The notes below the pieces were generated by a model that did not search any database, was not told where the DNA came from, and saw only the letters and a list, made by a program, of their open reading frames with translations. Of a DNA stretch of 64,000 bases, positions 16,144-25,618 are shown piece after piece. How positions within the stretch are numbered: the first letter of the stretch is position 1; each line of letters starts with the position of its first letter. Where the stretch lies: the NCBI GenBank assembly GCA_048549915.1, contig JBLYYE010000044.1:14787-78786 (forward strand), read 5' to 3'. The stretch comes from LSUCC0057 sp048549915. Its GTDB lineage: Bacteria > Pseudomonadota > Gammaproteobacteria > Pseudomonadales > Porticoccaceae. The position numbers were made by a program, and so were the translations under genes.

Positions 16144-18393
16144 ATGGTAACTGTCCGCGATCGCCTACTTGAGACCGATATCGATACTATTGATATCGGT
16201 CAGTGGAGCGAAGATTTAGCCCTGCGCTGGGATCTGGCGCTCGATGAAGTGCAGCCTTCTCTGACAGCGGCTGGAGAAATGGCACGTCAAGCACAACTGG
16301 CCACTCCAGCGTTAAACCGAGTTTGGGCGCGCGAGGTGAGTTGTCTGCACAGTGGACTGGAGATGGTCGAGGTTTTGGCTGAATTCCAGCTGGATACCGC
16401 AGCTTTACAAGCTGGACTACTTTATCGCGCTGTGCGTGAGGGACGTTTGACACTCTCACAAATAGAGAGGCAGTTCGGTGCTGAAGTCTGTGGACTAATC
16501 GAACAAGTACAGCGCATGGCGGTGGTGAGCACTCTGCGCAATGACAGCAGCGCCGCGGTATTTGGCGATCAAGGCAGCCGCCAAGCGGGCAAAATCCGTC
16601 AGATGCTGGTCTCGCTGATTGATGATGTCCGGGTCCCTCTGATCAAGCTCGCTGAGCGCGCCTGCGCCATTCGCGCAGTAAAAAGTGCTGATACAGATAA
16701 GCAGCTGCGCGTGGCTCGCGAGATTTTTGATATCTATGCGCCACTGGCGGATCGGTTAGGTATTGGTCATCTCAAGTGGGAGCTGGAAGATTTAGCTTTT
16801 CGCTACCTTGAACCAGATGACTACAAAGCAATCGCAAAATTGTTGGCGGAGAAGCGCTCGCAGCGCCAAGACTATATCGATGAAGTGGTGGCGACATTAA
16901 AAGAACAACTAGTCGCTGCGGACATTGCCGGGGAGATTAGCGGTCGGGCTAAACATATTTACTCAATCTGGCGAAAAATGCAGCGCAAAGAGGTGGGGTT
17001 TTCACAAGTTTATGATATCCGCGCAGTGCGCGTCTTAGTGCCGAGCGTAGCGGACTGTTACACACTGTTAAGTTGGGTACACGCCAACTGGCGCGGCATA
17101 CCCAAAGAATTTGATGACTACATTGCCCACCCCAAAGAGAATGGTTATCGCTCTTTGCACACCGCAGTGGTTGGCCCAGACAACAAAGTGGTAGAAATCC
17201 AGATACGTACATTTGATATGCATCGCGAATCTGAATTGGGTGTGTGTGCGCACTGGCGTTATAAGAGTGGTGACGGCGATCCTGCCGCGCGTGATTACGA
17301 GAGTAAAATCGAGTGGTTGCGCCAGGTATTGAGTTGGCAGCAGCAGCTAGAAAGCCAAGCTGGCGGACCAATGGCAGCAGGGATTAACGATCAGAGAGTG
17401 TATGTCTTCACCCCTGATGGCCATGTTGTCGATCTGCCCAGAGGGTCTACTCCTCTCGATTTTGCCTACCACATTCATACCGATATCGGCCATCGCTGCC
17501 GCGGCGCTAAGGTCAATGGTCGTCTGGTTGCTCTAACCACTGAGCTTGCTACAGCTGATCGTGTTGAAATTATTACTGCAGAACAAGCTGCGCCATCGCG
17601 CGATTGGCTGCGCTCCACTATGGGCTATTTAGTCAGTAGCCGTGCTCGCGAAAAAATTAGTCAGTGGTTTCGCCGTCAGCGCCATACTCAGGCTTTAGAA
17701 GAGGGTGAAAAACTCTGGCAGCGAGCCTGGAAAGAGGCGGGTCGGCCGAGGATAGACTTACAGGAACTGGCGCCATCATTTAATAAAGTAAGCGAGCGAG
17801 GGCTGCTAATTGCGCTGGGCAGTGGTGAGCTGCAAGCGGCGCAACTACTGCGCCATGCGCAAGGGCCTGAACAGTTACCAGCTTCTAAAGCGCAAGCCAA
17901 GCTTGCTTATGCGCCTGCGGCACTGCCACTGGTCGGCCTCGAGGGAATGCTTCACCGTTTGGCCGGCTGCTGTGCGCCTCAGCCGGGCTGCGCAGTGGGT
18001 GGGTTTATTACCCAGGGACGGGGCGTATCGGTTCACCGCGCTGAGTGCAAAAACTTTAAGCAACTTTGCAGTGTCGAGCCCGAGCGCGTTTTGGCGATTA
18101 GTTGGGCGCAAACTGAACAGGTTGGAGAGATTCCGCGGCAGCTGGGCGACTCTGTGCGTCTCGATTTAGCCTACGTTGATCGCACTGGTTTGCTGTTGGC
18201 GGTGACTGCTCTGCTCAATGAGAATGATGTCAACATCATCGATGTAGAGACTGTTGCTGAGGGTGTAGGCCGGCGAATTCTGCGCATGTGGGTAGAACTG
18301 CCCAGCGACACTCTGGCCACTGAGGCGCTGTATGCTGCGCTGCGTCAGATTGAGGGAGTTACCAGCCTTTGTGTGACCACTAATGGCGACTGA
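16144..18393 (+). CDS. relA: GTP pyrophosphokinase RelA
   Basis: 749 residues. Makes (p)ppGpp on stalled ribosomes during amino-acid starvation. The N-terminal hydrolase region lacks the HD metal motif (it reads AGLLYRAVREG where the HD would be), as in monofunctional RelA rather than SpoT. The synthetase domain has AHPKENGYRSLHTAV and EIQIRTFDMHRESELG; then TGS (about 413-475), the conserved-cysteine zinc-finger region (LAGCCAPQPG) and a C-terminal ACT domain. Followed closely by mazG, as in E. coli. Confidence 0.95.
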   Translation: MVTVRDRLLETDIDTIDIGQWSEDLALRWDLALDEVQPSLTAAGEMARQAQLATPALNRVWAREVSCLHSGLEMVEVLAEFQLDTAALQAGLLYRAVREGRLTLSQIERQFGAEVCGLIEQVQRMAVVSTLRNDSSAAVFGDQGSRQAGKIRQMLVSLIDDVRVPLIKLAERACAIRAVKSADTDKQLRVAREIFDIYAPLADRLGIGHLKWELEDLAFRYLEPDDYKAIAKLLAEKRSQRQDYIDEVVATLKEQLVAADIAGEISGRAKHIYSIWRKMQRKEVGFSQVYDIRAVRVLVPSVADCYTLLSWVHANWRGIPKEFDDYIAHPKENGYRSLHTAVVGPDNKVVEIQIRTFDMHRESELGVCAHWRYKSGDGDPAARDYESKIEWLRQVLSWQQQLESQAGGPMAAGINDQRVYVFTPDGHVVDLPRGSTPLDFAYHIHTDIGHRCRGAKVNGRLVALTTELATADRVEIITAEQAAPSRDWLRSTMGYLVSSRAREKISQWFRRQRHTQALEEGEKLWQRAWKEAGRPRIDLQELAPSFNKVSERGLLIALGSGELQAAQLLRHAQGPEQLPASKAQAKLAYAPAALPLVGLEGMLHRLAGCCAPQPGCAVGGFITQGRGVSVHRAECKNFKQLCSVEPERVLAISWAQTEQVGEIPRQLGDSVRLDLAYVDRTGLLLAVTALLNENDVNIIDVETVAEGVGRRILRMWVELPSDTLATEALYAALRQIEGVTSLCVTTNGD

Positions 18394-18406
18394 GAAGAGA
18401 GTAAAG

Positions 18407-19231
18407 ATGGCAGAGCAGCATTACTGTTTGAACGATCTACTGCATTTGATGAGTCGGCTGCGCGCCCCACAGGGTGGCTGTCCGTGGGACTTAGAGCAAA
18501 ATTTCCACTCGATTGTACCGAGCACCATTGAGGAGCTCTACGAAGTAGTGGAACTGATTGAAGCAGAGCGCTTTGATGAGCTCCCCGACGAGCTTGGCGA
18601 TCTGCTTTTTCAGATTGTCTTCTATGCGCAGCTGGGCCGTGAACAAGGTCTGTTCAATTTTGATGATGTGATCGATGCGATCACTCGCAAATTGTTGCGT
18701 CGCCACCCCCATGTATTTGTTGACGGTGACCTCTACGGCGCGGTGCGCCAGGGTCCGGCGCCAGAAAAATCTGTTCTGAGTGAACAGTGGCAGCAGATCA
18801 AGGCGGCTGAAAAAGCACAGCGCAGTGAGCAACCCAATCCTCCAGTAGCGCCTCTGTGGGGCGATCTTCCCGCTGGATTGCCCGCTCTCGCTGCGGCGCA
18901 AAAAATTTCGGCACAAGCTGCTCGGCTCGGATTTGATTGGCCGACAGTGGCGGGCCCGGTAGCTAAAGTCAGCGAAGAACTCAACGAACTGAAGGCGGAG
19001 ATTGACCTCGCTAGCCGCCCTGCTATTGAGGAAGAGTACGGCGATCTGCTGTTGGCGGTAGTTAATTTAGGTCGCCATATAAACATTGATGCAGAGCAAG
19101 CGCTGCGCACTGCCAACAATAAGTTCCGGCGACGCTTTGGTGCCATGCTGGATCTCCACTCAGAGCCTTTGAATGCGCTCTCTGGCGATGATTGGGATGT
19201 GCTCTGGGAGCAGGTAAAGGCTGCAGAGTAA
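18407..19231 (+). CDS. mazG: Nucleoside triphosphate pyrophosphohydrolase MazG
   Basis: Hydrolyses NTPs to NMP and pyrophosphate; in E. coli it counters (p)ppGpp build-up. I start at ATG 18407, preceded by a GAGAAGAGAG stretch (274 residues, E. coli 263); an upstream ATG at 18383 overlaps relA but has no ribosome site. Two MazG repeats are visible: RLRAPQGGCPWDLEQ with EELYEVVELIE, then a second with EELNELKAEID and EEYGDLLLAVVNLGRH, the metal-binding acidic helices. Confidence 0.94.
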   Translation: MAEQHYCLNDLLHLMSRLRAPQGGCPWDLEQNFHSIVPSTIEELYEVVELIEAERFDELPDELGDLLFQIVFYAQLGREQGLFNFDDVIDAITRKLLRRHPHVFVDGDLYGAVRQGPAPEKSVLSEQWQQIKAAEKAQRSEQPNPPVAPLWGDLPAGLPALAAAQKISAQAARLGFDWPTVAGPVAKVSEELNELKAEIDLASRPAIEEEYGDLLLAVVNLGRHINIDAEQALRTANNKFRRRFGAMLDLHSEPLNALSGDDWDVLWEQVKAAE

Positions 19232-19423
19232 TCGCCTGCAGATGGCGCTATAGCAATTAGTAGGGTTGTGCTGGTATCGCTGTTCAGTGTATCTTTGCCG
19301 CCCGCTCGCGCTAGCAGACACCCCAAGGGTGCGTTAACACCTCCCATAAAGAGGCCGAAATAGCCCGCTGAGCCGACCAAATTTTAAACATAAAGACTAA
19401 AAAGCCATCTCGGCGAGGAGAGA

Positions 19424-20074
19424 ATGATGCGAATTATTTTATTGGGCCCACCGGGTGCTGGCAAAGGGACTCAAGCTCAATTTATCACTGAGCATTACGG
19501 TATTCCTCAGATCTCTACGGGTGACATGTTGCGCGCTGCAGTTAAAGCCGGCAGCGAGCTGGGCTTAAAAGTAAAAGATATTATGGCCAGCGGCGGTTTG
19601 GTCTCCGATGAGATCATTATCGCTTTGGTTAAAGAGCGAATTACCGCAGCCGATTGCGCCAACGGTTTTTTGTTTGATGGCTTCCCGCGCACTATTGTTC
19701 AGGCCGAGGCGATGCGCGATGCCAATGTTGCTATCGATGCTGTGGTTGAAATCGCAGTTGACGATGAAGAGATCATCGCTCGTTTGAGTGGTCGCCGTGT
19801 TCATGAAGCCTCTGGGCGCGTCTATCATGTCAGCCACAATCCCCCAGCGGTTGAGGGTGTCGATGATGAAACGGGTGAACCATTGATCCAGCGTCTGGAT
19901 GACAGTGAAGAGACCGTGCGCAACCGCTTGGGTATCTATCACGATCAAACCAAGCCACTGATCGAATTTTATACTGCCGTGGCCGGTGCAGATAGCCGTG
20001 TGAAATTTGCCACAGTGAACGGCTCGGGAGCCCTGACGGAAGTACAGCAGCGTATTGTTAGCGCCCTCGCATAA
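19424..20074 (+). CDS. adk: Adenylate kinase
   Basis: 216 residues. Interconverts ATP + AMP and 2 ADP. P-loop GPPGAGKGT (8-16), AMP-binding ISTGDMLRAA, DGFPRT, and a long-form LID domain (GRRVHEASGRVYH) without zinc cysteines. GAGGAGAGA precedes the ATG. The 192-bp stretch before it carries no gene that I can see. An intrinsic terminator follows at 20127. Confidence 0.97.
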   Translation: MMRIILLGPPGAGKGTQAQFITEHYGIPQISTGDMLRAAVKAGSELGLKVKDIMASGGLVSDEIIIALVKERITAADCANGFLFDGFPRTIVQAEAMRDANVAIDAVVEIAVDDEEIIARLSGRRVHEASGRVYHVSHNPPAVEGVDDETGEPLIQRLDDSEETVRNRLGIYHDQTKPLIEFYTAVAGADSRVKFATVNGSGALTEVQQRIVSALA

Positions 20075-20126
20075 GAGCTTTGCTGGCGCAGGCTAACAAG
20101 GCTGGAGCGCAGCGACAAAGCGGTTT

Positions 20127-20168
20127 AAAATCCTCGTTTAGCTATTGTTAAACGGGGATTTTTTATTC
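20127..20168 (+). terminator. Intrinsic terminator of adk
   Basis: AAAATCC-CGTTTA pairs with TAAACG-GGATTTT around a short loop, then a T-run (20158-20164). It ends just before the tsaB start at 20199, so tsaB needs its own promoter or read-through. Confidence 0.75.
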
Positions 20169-20198
20169 CCCATCAATACACTTCAAAACAGGCACTGC

Positions 20199-20924
20199 AT
20201 GCCCGCTATTCTCGCTATTGAAACTTCTACGGCTGCCTGCTCGGTAGCGCTGCGCCATATCAGCGACACGGGTGAAGTGCGCGACTGGTGGCTGCAAAGT
20301 GATCAGCCGCGCACACACAGTGCCACTTTGTTGCAACTCATCGAGCAACTCCTCGAGCAGGCGCAGCTCGCGCGCACGCAACTCAGTGCGGTGGCTATCA
20401 GCACAGGCCCGGGCTCATTCACCGGTTTGCGCATCGGGCTGGCGGTAGCTCAGGGGTTGGCGGTCGGTTTGGCTCTGCCGCTGCTGCCGATAGACTCTCT
20501 GGAGGTGTTGGCCTCGACAGCTCAACAACAGCGCTCGCTGCCCGCCGGAGAGACACTGGTAGCAGTCACCGATGCGCGTATGCAGCAGTTTAATTTTGGC
20601 CACTTCACACTCGCACAGGCTCAGCAGCGGCCGATTCGCAACGCACCCTTACAGCTGTGTGGGGTCGACCAGGTTGTGGAGCAGAGCCGTGCGGCACAAA
20701 CGTTAGCTGGCGAAATCTCTGGCTTACAATGTGACGATCTCGACCCAGTGAACTGTTTTGAAATACTGCCGCGCGCTGATGCGATGCTGGCTGCTGCACA
20801 GCAGCTGTTCACTGCGGGCGGCTGGCTGGTAGCTTCTAAAGTCGAGCTTATCTATCTGCGCGGCAGTGAGGCTTGGCAGAAACATCAGCCTATTATGTCG
20901 TCCAGCAGCAGTTCGCAAACGTGA
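20199..20924 (+). CDS. tsaB: tRNA threonylcarbamoyladenosine biosynthesis protein TsaB
   Basis: 241 residues from ATG 20199, chosen because the family begins ILAIETSTAACSVAL and because the open frame upstream lies in the adk terminator. An actin/ASKHA-fold protein (YeaZ) that pairs with TsaD and TsaE to make t6A37 on tRNAs reading ANN codons. The segment STGPGSFTGLRIGLAVAQGLA is diagnostic. The stop is two bases before the uppP ATG. Confidence 0.94.
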   Translation: MPAILAIETSTAACSVALRHISDTGEVRDWWLQSDQPRTHSATLLQLIEQLLEQAQLARTQLSAVAISTGPGSFTGLRIGLAVAQGLAVGLALPLLPIDSLEVLASTAQQQRSLPAGETLVAVTDARMQQFNFGHFTLAQAQQRPIRNAPLQLCGVDQVVEQSRAAQTLAGEISGLQCDDLDPVNCFEILPRADAMLAAAQQLFTAGGWLVASKVELIYLRGSEAWQKHQPIMSSSSSSQT

Positions 20925-20926
20925 CT

Positions 20927-21718
20927 ATGGAGAGTTTTCAGCTGTTTTTCCTGGCGTTGCTACAGGGGCTCACAGAGTTTCTGCCCATCTCTAGCTCTGC
21001 CCATCTTATATTGCCCAGCCAGCTACTGGGCTGGCAGGATCAAGGATTGGCCTTTGATGTCGCCGTGCATGTTGGCTCCCTGGCCGCGGTAGTGATCTAC
21101 TTTCGGCAGCGTTTGGCGCAGTTGGCAGTGGCTTGGGGGCGACAGCTGGCCGGCAGTGCACGCAGTTCAGAGAGCGACTTGGCCTGGCTGTTGATGATAG
21201 CCACTGTCCCGGTCGGTTTGGCGGGTCTTCTGGGTGGTGATTTTATCGCCACCCATCTGCGCAGTGACTGGGTTATAGCGACCTCAACCGTCGTCTTTGG
21301 CCTGCTGTTGGGTCTAGCCGATCGATTTGGCGCCAAACAGCTGGTCGCTATAAGTTGGCGCGCCGCGCTGATTATCGGGCTGGCTCAAGTTTTAGCGCTC
21401 ATTCCGGGTACCTCGCGCTCGGGCATCACGATTACCGCTGCACTACTGCTCGGTTATCGTCGCGCCGCTGCCGCTGAATTCTCGTTCTTGCTCTCTGTTC
21501 CGGTTATTGCCCTCAGTGGTCTCTATCTCGCTCTCGGGCTACTCACTCAAGGGGGCGTGCAGTGGGCAGTATTACTGATCGGCGCCTTGGTCTCCGGACT
21601 TGCGGCACATATCTGCATCGCGCTGTTTATGCGCTGGGTAGAGCGCATGGGTATGTGGCCTTTTGTAATTTATCGATTGCTGCTGGGTGCGCTGTTATTT
21701 ATCTTAATCGCTCATTAG
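20927..21718 (+). CDS. uppP: Undecaprenyl-diphosphatase UppP (BacA)
   Basis: 263 residues, multi-pass inner-membrane phosphatase that recycles undecaprenyl pyrophosphate to the cell-wall lipid carrier; excess gives bacitracin resistance. Both signature segments are present: GLTEFLPISSSAHL near residue 12 and PGTSRSGITITAALLLGYRR near 165. ATG 20927, two bases after tsaB, is preferred over a longer frame that would overlap tsaB. Confidence 0.95.
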   Translation: MESFQLFFLALLQGLTEFLPISSSAHLILPSQLLGWQDQGLAFDVAVHVGSLAAVVIYFRQRLAQLAVAWGRQLAGSARSSESDLAWLLMIATVPVGLAGLLGGDFIATHLRSDWVIATSTVVFGLLLGLADRFGAKQLVAISWRAALIIGLAQVLALIPGTSRSGITITAALLLGYRRAAAAEFSFLLSVPVIALSGLYLALGLLTQGGVQWAVLLIGALVSGLAAHICIALFMRWVERMGMWPFVIYRLLLGALLFILIAH

Positions 21719-21745
21719 TGGCGACAGTTTTTGGAGAGACCGGCA

Positions 21746-22636
21746 ATGCAGTCAAACCCAGAGTTACCCACCGTCGCTTTTATTGGTTTAGGGGTGATGG
21801 GTTTTCCCATGGCGGGCCATCTCGCTAAGGCTGGTTATCAGGTTCAGGTTTACAACCGCAGTAGCGATAAAGCTCAGCGCTGGGCCGGGCAATACTCCGG
21901 TACGGTTTGCGCGACTCCGCGCGCCGCAGCGCAAGGTGCCCAGTGTGTGTTTACTTGTGTCGGCAACGACGACGACTTGCGCGCAGTACTTCTGGGTGAG
22001 CAGGGCGCCCTCGCTGGGCTTGAAGAGGGCGCAGTGGTGGTCGATCACAGCACAGTCTCTGTAGAGGTCTGTGAAGAGCTCGCCGAACTCTGCCAACAGC
22101 GGCAAGCTAGCTTCGTAGATGCGCCGATCTCGGGTGGTCAACAGGGGGCCGAAAACGGCGTACTGACAGTCATGTGTGGCGGCAGTCAGGCAGCGCTCGC
22201 CAATGCCACTGCGGCCATCGACTGTTACGCGCGCGCAGTCACCCATTTGGGCCCAGTCGGCAGTGGCCAACGTTGTAAGATGGTCAATCAGATCTGTATT
22301 GCAGGCCTGCTCCAAGGCTTGGCTGAGGGGCTCAATTTTGCTCAGCGCTCGGGGCTCGATCCAGCTCAAGTCGTCGATGTGATAAGCCGCGGTGCGGCGC
22401 AATCTTGGCAGATGGAAAATCGCGCTGCGACTATGTTGGCCGACCACTACGAGCACGGTTTTGCGGTGGATTGGATGGTCAAGGATCTAGGTATTGCCCA
22501 AGCCGAGGCGGAGCGCAACGGCAGCCAGCTACCGGTGGCGGCGACTGTGGCAAACTACTACCAAGAACTGCAAAAACGTGGCGGCGGGCGCTGGGATACC
22601 TCAAGTTTGCTGCGCCTACTGCAGACAGAACAATAA
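21746..22636 (+). CDS. NAD(P)-dependent beta-hydroxyacid dehydrogenase (3-hydroxyisobutyrate dehydrogenase-like)
   Basis: About 296 residues from ATG 21746, which has GGAGAG seven bases upstream. Rossmann motif GLGVMGFPMAGHLAKAGY, substrate motif DAPISGGQQGAENG, and the catalytic-lysine helix CKMVNQICIAG are all present. The family includes 3-hydroxyisobutyrate dehydrogenase, tartronate semialdehyde reductase and glyoxylate/succinic semialdehyde reductases; the substrate cannot be told from sequence alone and the neighbours do not settle it. Confidence 0.85.
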   Translation: MQSNPELPTVAFIGLGVMGFPMAGHLAKAGYQVQVYNRSSDKAQRWAGQYSGTVCATPRAAAQGAQCVFTCVGNDDDLRAVLLGEQGALAGLEEGAVVVDHSTVSVEVCEELAELCQQRQASFVDAPISGGQQGAENGVLTVMCGGSQAALANATAAIDCYARAVTHLGPVGSGQRCKMVNQICIAGLLQGLAEGLNFAQRSGLDPAQVVDVISRGAAQSWQMENRAATMLADHYEHGFAVDWMVKDLGIAQAEAERNGSQLPVAATVANYYQELQKRGGGRWDTSSLLRLLQTEQ

Positions 22637-22662
22637 CTAATAGAGAGTCCAAGGAGAATAGT

Positions 22663-23949
22663 ATGGCCGATAGCGGTCTGTTGAATGGTCAATTAATGGC
22701 TTTTTTGGATGCTTCGCCAACCCCCTTTCACGCTGTTGAGAGTATGCAAGGGCTGCTCAACGAGGCAGGTTTTAGCCGTCTGGATGAGAGCCAAGAGTGG
22801 CAGCTCGAAGCGGGGGGGCGCTATTATTTAACCCGCAACGGCAGCTCGATTATTGCGTTTGTTCACGGCAGTGAAGATGCCGCAACAGGTGGTCTGCGTA
22901 TGATCGGCGCCCATACCGACAGCCCCTGCCTGATGGTAAAGCCCAACGCAGATATCTTTGCCCACGGCTATCACCAACTCAGTGTCGAGGTTTACGGTGG
23001 TGCACTGTTAAACCCCTGGTTTGATCGCGATTTGAGTATTGCTGGACGCCTGGTGTTCAGCGATGAGCAGGGCCTGTTGCGCTCGCGCACGGTCGACTTT
23101 AAACGGCCAATGGCGGTTATTCCCAGTCTGGCCATCCATCTCGACCGCGAGGCTAACAGCCGCCGCACCATCAATCCGCAAACCGATATAAAACCGATCT
23201 TGCTGCAAGGTGGCGAGAGCCCTTTCAACGACATAGTCAGCGCAGAATTTCTCCGCGCAGGCGAGCAATTAGTTGACTATGAGTTGGCCCTTTACGACTG
23301 CAGTCGCGCTGCATTCAGTGGTGTTAACAGTGAATTTATTAGCAGTGCCCGCTTGGATAACTTGCTCAGTTGCTTTGCCGGGCTTCAAGCATTGTTAAAC
23401 GCAGATAGCCGCCACACCGCTGTGCTGGTCTGCAATGACCACGAAGAGGTAGGCTCTGTCTCTGCGGTAGGTGCTGACGGGCCGTTTTTACAGACCCTGT
23501 TAGCCCGCCTGTGTGGCCAGCAGCTCGATACAGTATTGGCCGCCTCGCTGCTGCTCTCATGTGACAACGCCCACGCTCTCCACCCCAATTTCCCCGCAGT
23601 GCACGACACTGAACACTTGCCAGCGCTCAATGGTGGCCCGGTGATTAAAACCAATGTTAAGCAGCGCTATGCCAGCAATGCATTGGGTAGTGCCCTGGTT
23701 AAGCAGCTCGGAAAGCAGTGCGGCGTACCGCTACAGAGTTTTGCCGCGCGCAACGATATGGGTTGTGGCAGTACCATTGGACCGATAAGTGCTGCAAAGC
23801 TTGGCGTTAATACTCTGGATATCGGCATTGCTCAGTTGGCTATGCACTCGTGCAGAGAGCTGACCGGTGCTCGCGATCCTGCGCGTCTGGTTGAATTGCT
23901 CGCCGCTTTCATTAATAGTGGCGCCCCTCTTACCGTGGTGGCCGAATAA
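22663..23949 (+). CDS. apeB: M18 family aspartyl aminopeptidase
   Basis: 428 residues from ATG 22663 with AAGGAG six bases upstream; the same frame is open further upstream but overlaps the preceding gene. Zinc ligands and catalytic residues of M18 peptidases are visible: GAHTDSP (H84), SARLDNL, CNDHEEVGS, and a C-terminal DIGIAQLAMHSCRE. It removes N-terminal acidic residues from peptides in the cytoplasm. Followed by trpS after 32 bp. Confidence 0.94.
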   Translation: MADSGLLNGQLMAFLDASPTPFHAVESMQGLLNEAGFSRLDESQEWQLEAGGRYYLTRNGSSIIAFVHGSEDAATGGLRMIGAHTDSPCLMVKPNADIFAHGYHQLSVEVYGGALLNPWFDRDLSIAGRLVFSDEQGLLRSRTVDFKRPMAVIPSLAIHLDREANSRRTINPQTDIKPILLQGGESPFNDIVSAEFLRAGEQLVDYELALYDCSRAAFSGVNSEFISSARLDNLLSCFAGLQALLNADSRHTAVLVCNDHEEVGSVSAVGADGPFLQTLLARLCGQQLDTVLAASLLLSCDNAHALHPNFPAVHDTEHLPALNGGPVIKTNVKQRYASNALGSALVKQLGKQCGVPLQSFAARNDMGCGSTIGPISAAKLGVNTLDIGIAQLAMHSCRELTGARDPARLVELLAAFINSGAPLTVVAE

Positions 23950-23981
23950 TTGACCACCTTAGCTAACAACGAGAAATCACT

Positions 23982-25004
23982 ATGAGCGATAGCGAAACGG
24001 CAAAAGTTCGCGTTCTTACCGGCATCACTACCTCGGGGACCCCGCACTTGGGTAATTATGTCGGTGCCATCCGCCCCGCGATTGAAGCCAGCCGCGACAG
24101 TTCGCAGCAGAGCTACTATTTTTTAGCCGACTACCACGCGCTAATAAAATCACATGATCCCGCTCTAGTGCAGCAGTCTACGCTGGAAGTGGCCGCCACC
24201 TGGCTGGCGTTTGGTTTGAATACTGACAGCGCACTTTTCTACCGTCAGTCCGATGTCCCAGAGATCCCTGAGCTCACCTGGTATCTCACCTGCATGGCGG
24301 CCAAAGGCTTAATGAACCGCAGTCACGCTTATAAAGCGGCAGTGCAAGAGAACAGCGAAAAAGGTGAGGATGCAGATTTTGGTGTCACCATGGGACTGTT
24401 TAGCTACCCTATTTTAATGGCAGCCGATATCTTGATTTTTAACGCCCAGCGCGTGCCAGTAGGGCGCGATCAGATTCAACATGTCGAAATGGCGCGCGAT
24501 ATGGCGCAGCGCTTTAACCACCACTACGGCGAGTACTTTACTCTGCCAGAGGCGGTGGTCGACGATAAAGTCGCTGTCTTACAGGGGCTCGATGGTCGCA
24601 AAATGAGCAAGAGCTACGGCAATACTATTCCTCTATTTGAGGACGAGAAAAAACTGCGCAAAAAAATTAACAAAATTAAAACTAACTTACTTGAACCAGG
24701 CGATCCCAAAGATCCCGACGATTCGGCGCTGTTTCAAATCTGGCAGGCGTTTGCTACACCTGAGCAGTCCGCTCAGATGCGCACTGCTTTCGCTGAAGGG
24801 ATTGGCTGGGGAGAGGCTAAAAAACAGTTGTTTGAGTTGGTTAACAGCCAGTTGGCTGAACCTCGCGAGCGCTATCAAGAGCTTATTGCCAATCCTGCAG
24901 AGATCGAAGCGGTACTTCAGCGCGGTGCTGAACGCGCCCGAGCAGAGGCAGCGCCACTTCTGGCTAAATTGCGCCGCGCTGTGGGTATTCGGCCGCTGGG
25001 TTGA
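23982..25004 (+). CDS. trpS: Tryptophanyl-tRNA synthetase
   Basis: 340 residues. Class Ic synthetase. The HIGH-type motif is PHLGNYVGA (21-29) and the KMSKS loop is GRKMSKSYGN (about 203-212). Tryptophan-pocket segments GLMNRSHAYKA and PVGRDQIQHVEMARD are typical. Same strand and close spacing to apeB. Confidence 0.96.
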   Translation: MSDSETAKVRVLTGITTSGTPHLGNYVGAIRPAIEASRDSSQQSYYFLADYHALIKSHDPALVQQSTLEVAATWLAFGLNTDSALFYRQSDVPEIPELTWYLTCMAAKGLMNRSHAYKAAVQENSEKGEDADFGVTMGLFSYPILMAADILIFNAQRVPVGRDQIQHVEMARDMAQRFNHHYGEYFTLPEAVVDDKVAVLQGLDGRKMSKSYGNTIPLFEDEKKLRKKINKIKTNLLEPGDPKDPDDSALFQIWQAFATPEQSAQMRTAFAEGIGWGEAKKQLFELVNSQLAEPRERYQELIANPAEIEAVLQRGAERARAEAAPLLAKLRRAVGIRPLG

Positions 25005-25018
25005 GTGCCGCCAATACT

Positions 25019-25047
25019 CTGGCAAAGCGACCGGTTTGTCGTATAAT
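25019..25047 (+). promoter_or_regulatory. Sigma-70 promoter for the cytochrome c gene
   Basis: CTGGCA (25019-25024, 4 of 6 against TTGACA), 17-base spacer, then a perfect TATAAT (25042-25047). It lies 40 bp before the cytochrome start codon. Confidence 0.55.
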
Positions 25048-25086
25048 GCCGCCCAAATAATTTTGTTTTAAACCGTGGAGACCACC

Positions 25087-25521
25087 ATGTTGAATTTGAC
25101 TCGCACCGCCCTAGTTGCTGCCACCCTGTTGGTAGTTGCTTGTAATCCCAACAATGGCCCGGCAGAGCTGACCGAAAAACAGACTTCTGCGGTGGCTGAG
25201 CGCATTGCGCCACACGGCCAACTTGCTATGGAAGGTGATGCGATGACGGCGCCGCCCGTGGCTGCCGGTGGTGTTGCCCGGTCAGGCGAAGATATCTATA
25301 ACAGCAACTGCGTGGCCTGCCACAGCAGTGGTGCGATGGGTGCTCCCAAGCTGGGTGATGCCGGTGCTTGGGCCGCGCGTATTGATGCCAAAGGTTTAGA
25401 GACAATCTATGCCAATGCCATCAATGGTATTGGTATGATGCCAGCTATGGGTACTTGTATGAGCTGCTCTGACGACGATATTAGAGCCACTACCGATTAC
25501 ATGGTTGAGAACTCGCAGTAA
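25087..25521 (+). CDS. Small c-type cytochrome of the c5 type, probably a lipoprotein
   Basis: 144 residues from ATG 25087 (GGAG six bases upstream). The N-terminus ends in the lipobox-like LLVVAC (C19), so the protein may be lipid-anchored and periplasmic. A single heme-binding CVACH lies at 75-79; GIGMMPAMGTCMSCSDDD supplies the methionine ligand and the CxxC disulfide typical of cytochrome c5. Acts as an electron carrier, partner unknown. It has its own promoter and terminator. Confidence 0.87.
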   Translation: MLNLTRTALVAATLLVVACNPNNGPAELTEKQTSAVAERIAPHGQLAMEGDAMTAPPVAAGGVARSGEDIYNSNCVACHSSGAMGAPKLGDAGAWAARIDAKGLETIYANAINGIGMMPAMGTCMSCSDDDIRATTDYMVENSQ

Positions 25522-25550
25522 TTTTTTATCGCTGCTAAAGTATTAAATAG

Positions 25551-25573
25551 GCCCGCATTAGCGGGCTTTTTTA
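25551..25573 (+). terminator. Intrinsic terminator of the cytochrome gene
   Basis: GCCCGC-ATTA-GCGGGC followed by six T residues. Confidence 0.9.
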
Positions 25574-25618
25574 TTTGAAATTGATCGCCAAGTTACGCGG
25601 AGTTAAATGGAGAGAACA

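Noticed and set aside
22405..22662. Upstream extension of the aminopeptidase frame
   Set aside because: It overlaps the preceding dehydrogenase and lacks M18 similarity; the strong AAGGAG at 22651 sets the start at 22663.
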